The notes under the pieces are model-generated. The model did not search any database. It had not been told where the DNA came from and worked only from the letters and a program-made list of their open reading frames with translations. Made by a program: the position numbers and the translations under genes. From assembly GCA_018812705.1 (NCBI GenBank), contig JAHJCZ010000056.1, positions 1 to 44,522 on the forward strand: a DNA stretch of 44,522 nt. Direction: 5' to 3'. Below are positions 41,147 through 44,522 of the stretch, in pieces (the first letter of the stretch is position 1; each line of letters begins with the position of its first letter). The DNA comes from Candidatus Omnitrophota bacterium. Its GTDB lineage: Bacteria > Omnitrophota > Gorgyraeia > Zapsychrales > Zapsychraceae.

Positions 41147-42223
41147 TTGAGCGTAGAGCTAACGGTAGTAATACCTACATATAATGAAAAAGATAATGTT
41201 AAAGCTTTAACTGAAAAACTTGCTTCAACATTGGAAGGGGTCTCGTGGGAGGCGATTTTTGTCGATGATGATTCTTCAGATGGCACTGCTGATATTATTC
41301 GTGATATAGCAAGTAAAGATGTAAGGGTCCGATGTTTGCAAAGGATCGGCCGAAAGGGATTGTCTTCAGCTTGCATAGAAGGAATGCTTTCTTGCTCGTC
41401 TGATTATATGGCTGTTATGGATGCAGATATGCAACATGACGAGAGAATATTGCCTAAAATGTTGGAAGCTTTAAAGGAGAATAGTGAGCTCGACATAGTT
41501 GTTGGCAGTAGATATGTTGAAGGCGGAGGAGTGGGTCAATGGTCGGCTATAAGGAAAATGATCAGTTGCTTTGCGACTAAAATTGGCCAAGCAGTTATAC
41601 GTGCAGACCTGAAGGACCCCATGAGTGGATTCTTTATGCTTAGGCAGTCTTTCTTTCAGGAGATTGTTAGAGACTTGAATGGTAAGGGCTTTAAGATCCT
41701 GTTCGATCTTTTTGCTTCATCATCAAAAAAAGTCAAATTTAAGGAAATGCCTTATGATTTTAGGCAACGCAATGCAGGTGAAAGTAAATTAGATCTTAGG
41801 GTTTCAGTTGATTACGGGATAATGGTTCTTGATAAAATTATAGGCAAATTCGTTTCTATTAGATTTCTATTGTTTTTTATTAACGCCTTTTTAGTATTGT
41901 TGCTACATTATTTTATGTTGATGTTCGCTGCAATTATTTTGAGGCAATCTTTTGTTTTTACTCAACTATTAGTGTCGTTAATTGTGTTAATGGTCTTTTT
42001 TATGTTCAATAAGACTAGGTCTGTAAAAAAAGACGGGGTGTTAAAATTTGTTTGGGAGGCACTTTCCTTTAGTAGTTTTGGATGTATTGGTGTAGTCATT
42101 AACGTTAGCATAGCTTATTGTCTCTATGATTTTGGGTTGACGGGGATGTTGTCTGGATTAATTGGAGGGTCTATAGGTTCATTGTGGAATTACATCGCTA
42201 TTAAGCAAGTTTTTAGAAAATAG
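41147..42223 (+). CDS. DPM1-like family 2 glycosyltransferase with GtrA-type membrane domain
   Basis: 358 residues. AAAGGAGG (41133-41140) lies 6 nt before a TTG, which fixes this unusual start. The GT-A domain (1-230) has VVIPTYNEKDNV, FVDDDSSDGT, MDADMQHD and DPMSGFFMLR, as in dolichyl-phosphate mannose synthases. Four C-terminal helices end with CIGVVINVSIAYCLYDFG, a GtrA-like flippase domain. The architecture matches polyprenyl-phosphate-sugar synthases that also help flip the product, supplying the GT39-like enzymes of this cluster. Confidence 0.88.
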   Translation: MSVELTVVIPTYNEKDNVKALTEKLASTLEGVSWEAIFVDDDSSDGTADIIRDIASKDVRVRCLQRIGRKGLSSACIEGMLSCSSDYMAVMDADMQHDERILPKMLEALKENSELDIVVGSRYVEGGGVGQWSAIRKMISCFATKIGQAVIRADLKDPMSGFFMLRQSFFQEIVRDLNGKGFKILFDLFASSSKKVKFKEMPYDFRQRNAGESKLDLRVSVDYGIMVLDKIIGKFVSIRFLLFFINAFLVLLLHYFMLMFAAIILRQSFVFTQLLVSLIVLMVFFMFNKTRSVKKDGVLKFVWEALSFSSFGCIGVVINVSIAYCLYDFGLTGMLSGLIGGSIGSLWNYIAIKQVFRK

Positions 42224-42247
42224 ATAAATTTACAGCAAGGGATAATA

Positions 42248-43306
42248 ATGGTTAATAAATCTGAAAAATTAAAGAATGTAAAGAAAGTTCTGATTTTAAG
42301 GACTGATCATATAGGTGAGGTCCTATTATCTACTGTAGTTGTTGACGCAATAAAGAAGCATTATCCGCAAGCTCACATAACTTTTGCAACATCGTCTTTA
42401 GCAAGAAGTGTTGTTGAAGCTAAAAAAGGGATTGATGAAATACTCGTTTTTGAAACCTTAGATGTCAGGAATTTATGGCCACGATTATACGGGTGGTACA
42501 GGCAGATAGCGTTTAAAGGATATGATCTGGCGATATTGTTGAATTCAAACAAATTTTTGCATTTAGTGGTTTTTCTTGCAGGAATAAAGTCGAGAATTGG
42601 ATTTGATAGAAAGTGGCCTTTTCTTTTAACTCAGAAGATACCAGATAAAAGAGCTGAAGGATTAAAGCATGAAGTCGAATACAACCTCGAGCTATTGGAA
42701 ACTATCGGCATAAAAGAGTCAGGGATTAAACCCTTGTTGAAGGTTTCAGAGTTTGAAGAAAAAAATGTCAAAGAATTATTGTCCGAAAGATCTATTAATT
42801 TGAAAAAGAAGATAATCGTTGTACAGCCGGGAAGTAGTTTTATTCAGAAGCGCTGGCCTAAGGAACATTTTGTTGAATTAATAGGGCTGTTGTTAGATCA
42901 TTATGATGTCAATATTGTTCTGTCAGGAAGTTGTGATGAGTTTGAATTATGTGATGATATAGTAACGCAGTTTGAAAAGAACGTATATAATTTCGCTGGC
43001 AAATTTAATTTAAAACAGCTGATATCTCTGCTAAGTATTGCTGATATTCTTATAGCTAATGATAGCGGGCCAATGCATATTGCAGCAGCACTTGACCGGC
43101 AGATCATTGCTATATTTGGGAGGGGAACAAAAGGAACTGGCCCAAACAGGTGGGGGCCGCTAGGAAATAAAAGTATAGTTTTTCATAGGCCCCTTGACTG
43201 TAGCGATTGTTACAATGAAAAATGCCCTTATGATTTTAGATGCCTAAAATCTATAAGGCCCCAAGAGATTTTTGACACGATTGTTAGTAATAAACTTTTA
43301 AACTGA
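42248..43306 (+). CDS. Family 9 glycosyltransferase (heptosyltransferase-like) 2
   Basis: 352 residues. LRTDHIGEVLLSTVVVDAI in the N-terminal half and VQPGSSFIQKRWP, IANDSGPMHIAAAL and IIAIFGRG in the C-terminal half are the GT9 acceptor and donor site motifs. The cysteine cluster CSDCYNEKCPYDFRC near the end is shared with the other GT9 gene here. Together they suggest at least two heptosyl-type additions to an LPS core. Ribosome site AAGGG (42237-42241). It ends the co-directional cluster. Confidence 0.88.
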   Translation: MVNKSEKLKNVKKVLILRTDHIGEVLLSTVVVDAIKKHYPQAHITFATSSLARSVVEAKKGIDEILVFETLDVRNLWPRLYGWYRQIAFKGYDLAILLNSNKFLHLVVFLAGIKSRIGFDRKWPFLLTQKIPDKRAEGLKHEVEYNLELLETIGIKESGIKPLLKVSEFEEKNVKELLSERSINLKKKIIVVQPGSSFIQKRWPKEHFVELIGLLLDHYDVNIVLSGSCDEFELCDDIVTQFEKNVYNFAGKFNLKQLISLLSIADILIANDSGPMHIAAALDRQIIAIFGRGTKGTGPNRWGPLGNKSIVFHRPLDCSDCYNEKCPYDFRCLKSIRPQEIFDTIVSNKLLN

Positions 43307-43319
43307 TTTTAGCATTTTT

Positions 43320-43347
43320 TTGCAAAGCTTTATTTTTGTGTTATCAT
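43320..43347 (+). promoter_or_regulatory. Candidate promoter for the small membrane protein
   Basis: TTGCAA (43320-43325) and TATCAT (43342-43347) are separated by 16 bp. The start of transcription would be about 20 nt before the ATG at 43372. Confidence 0.35.
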
Positions 43348-43371
43348 TTTGCTATCGGTAAAGTATTAGCA

Positions 43372-43644
43372 ATGAGGCTTAAGAAAATGGGAGTTTTATC
43401 AGGAAAAGTTAAAGGACGCAAAAAAGGACGCAGATTAAGGATACAAAAAGTGGATCTTGTGATTTGTGGTTTTTCTGTTTTAGCAGGACTCTTATTATCA
43501 TATGGATTGGATCGAGCACAGAGCAGTAAGCTTAAAAATAAAGATCCAAAAACTTCTATTGAGGCTTTGTTTAGAGATAATAAAGATCTTTTGAAGGATA
43601 GGGGGAAAAAAGTAAAGATAATGGAATTCTTAAAAAAAGGTTGA
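43372..43644 (+). CDS. Small basic single-TM protein of unknown function
   Basis: About 90 residues from the ATG at 43372, chosen over the in-frame 43336 start, which lies before the predicted transcription start. An ATG at 43387 is also possible. The N-terminus is very basic (KGRKKGRRLRIQK), followed by one hydrophobic helix (VDLVICGFSVLAGLLLSYGL) and a charged helical tail. The basic-in rule predicts an inner-membrane protein with a periplasmic C-terminus. I recognise no family. Its stop is 1 nt from the stop of the convergent TPR gene. Confidence 0.55.
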   Translation: MRLKKMGVLSGKVKGRKKGRRLRIQKVDLVICGFSVLAGLLLSYGLDRAQSSKLKNKDPKTSIEALFRDNKDLLKDRGKKVKIMEFLKKG

Positions 43645-43645
43645 G

Positions 43646-44522
43646 TTAGTTCTTTTTAAATGTATTTTTTAGAATAGCTTCAGCAATATTTTCTGCAATA
43701 AGAGTATTTCCCTTTGTTGTACAGTGTCCAAAATCGCCACCAAAAATGTCTGTAAAATAATCATTATAGCTTCCCGAGCTAACTGCCTCTTTAAATGTAT
43801 TCTCGTTGCTAACAAAAATAGTGCTGCCGCTGGGTTTTAACATGTTTTTTAGTGTGTCGACATTTCTCATGGGATACTGAACAGCAATGTGCTTTATTGC
43901 CCTTCTGTTCAACATGTTCCTAAGGATCTTGTAGTTATGGCTAGTTGCTGGATTGTAATAAGAGCTATTTGATCTAATTGCTTTCGCATAATACTTGCTG
44001 GCTTCGTCATAATTTCCTTGTTCCTTGTAGCATTGCGATAAAGTTCTGTAATGCCTGTCATTTTCCTTGCTAAATGTTTCGGCTTTAATAAAGTTTATTT
44101 TAGCCTCATCGCACTGACCATTTTTCGCGTAAATCCAGCCCAAGTTTACATAATGCCAATCGTTGGTTGGATTATATAATTTGGCCATTTTCCATGCTTT
44201 TATAGCGTTTTCACAGTCGCCGGTTTTATTATATATTGAACCCAAATTTCCCATGGCAGCATCATTTCTAGGATTTAACTCAAGGGCTTTTTTAAGAGTT
44301 TCAACTGCTTTAGTATAATTGCCATTGAACTCATAACACCATGCAAGATAAGTGTATGTCCATGAGTGGCCAGGATCTTCCTCTACAGATCTTTGGAATA
44401 GAGATTCTGCATTATCACAATCGCCTTGAAATCGATAAATTTCAGCTTGGTTGTAAAAGCTTAAAGTATTTTCGCCACTATCATCCGGAACTATCTTTTT
44501 GGGAATAATAATATTAAATAAT
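43646..44522 (-). CDS. TPR protein with SGNH hydrolase-like C-terminus (5' end outside window)
   Basis: The minus-strand frame stays open to the right edge, so about 290 C-terminal residues are seen and the start is missing. An ATG at 44254 is internal to the TPR array. At least five TPR units are visible: LAWCYEFNGNYTKAVETLKK, LGSIYNKTGDCENAIKAW, LGWIYAKNGQCDEAKINF, LSQCYKEQGNYDEASKYY, and a degenerate one before them. The C-terminal 90 residues have AVQYPMRNVDTL and DFGHCTTKGNTLIAENIAEAI, which match the last block (D..H....G....A..I) of SGNH/GDSL hydrolases. The nucleophile block is not recognisable, so the hydrolase may be a partial or unusually arranged one. Confidence 0.75.
   Translation of the reverse strand, partial: LFNIIIPKKIVPDDSGENTLSFYNQAEIYRFQGDCDNAESLFQRSVEEDPGHSWTYTYLAWCYEFNGNYTKAVETLKKALELNPRNDAAMGNLGSIYNKTGDCENAIKAWKMAKLYNPTNDWHYVNLGWIYAKNGQCDEAKINFIKAETFSKENDRHYRTLSQCYKEQGNYDEASKYYAKAIRSNSSYYNPATSHNYKILRNMLNRRAIKHIAVQYPMRNVDTLKNMLKPSGSTIFVSNENTFKEAVSSGSYNDYFTDIFGGDFGHCTTKGNTLIAENIAEAILKNTFKKN

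Noticed and set aside
1-44522. tRNA, rRNA, CRISPR arrays and insertion sequences
   Set aside because: I saw no cloverleaf-like tRNA ends, no regularly spaced repeat-spacer pattern and no transposase motifs on either strand.

Overview
The window is AT-rich bacterial DNA from an organism with a Gram-negative type of envelope. It carries two heptosyltransferase-family (GT9) genes, an O-antigen ligase-like protein, pseudopilins and periplasmic coiled-coil/TPR proteins. One enormous multidomain reading frame, together with pseudopilins and TPR/GT-C proteins, points to Omnitrophota (Candidatus Omnitrophica) or a related PVC-like lineage. That placement is an inference; there is no rRNA or marker gene here to settle it.

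Region 1 (1-18559) is a giant gene. Its frame is open at the left edge, so the true start lies outside the window, and it runs 5620+ codons to 16925. A second frame (16862-18559) continues the same protein. Comparison of four internal copies of a ~125-residue module shows that copy 4 is broken by a 10-nt deletion, so the two frames were one gene of more than 6100 codons. In order, the product has two HExxH repeat domains, an HprK-like P-loop, GHKL ATPase-like domains, membrane segments, a prepilin-like segment, an M50 site-2 protease, a NagB-like sugar isomerase, two methyltransferases, a kinase-like fold, a nucleotidyltransferase, two low-molecular-weight phosphatases, a transglutaminase-like domain and two LOG-like domains. 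Several carry changes in key residues.

Region 2 (18560-23069) starts with a PDZ pseudogene fragment. A PhoB/PhoR-type two-component pair follows, then a Na/Pi cotransporter and a PhoU-like protein. Direct repeats with 11-bp spacing (a pho box) sit just upstream of the transporter's -10 element, so this is probably a complete phosphate-starvation circuit. A strong bidirectional terminator closes the region.

Region 3 (23170-27550, minus strand) is a mutS-mutL operon. The MutL linker is encoded by seven 7-bp tandem units. The mutS promoter lies so close to its ATG that the mRNA would be nearly leaderless.

Region 4 (27877-31733) encodes a secreted coiled-coil protein, two pseudopilins, and between them a TMTC-like GT-C membrane glycosyltransferase with TPRs.

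Region 5 (31760-43306) is a co-directional surface-glycan cluster: a methyltransferase-GT2 fusion, two GT39-like membrane transferases, an O-antigen ligase/polymerase, two GT2, two GT9 and a NodU/CmcH carbamoyltransferase. The right end has a small one-TM protein converging on a TPR protein with an SGNH-like C-terminus that runs off the window.
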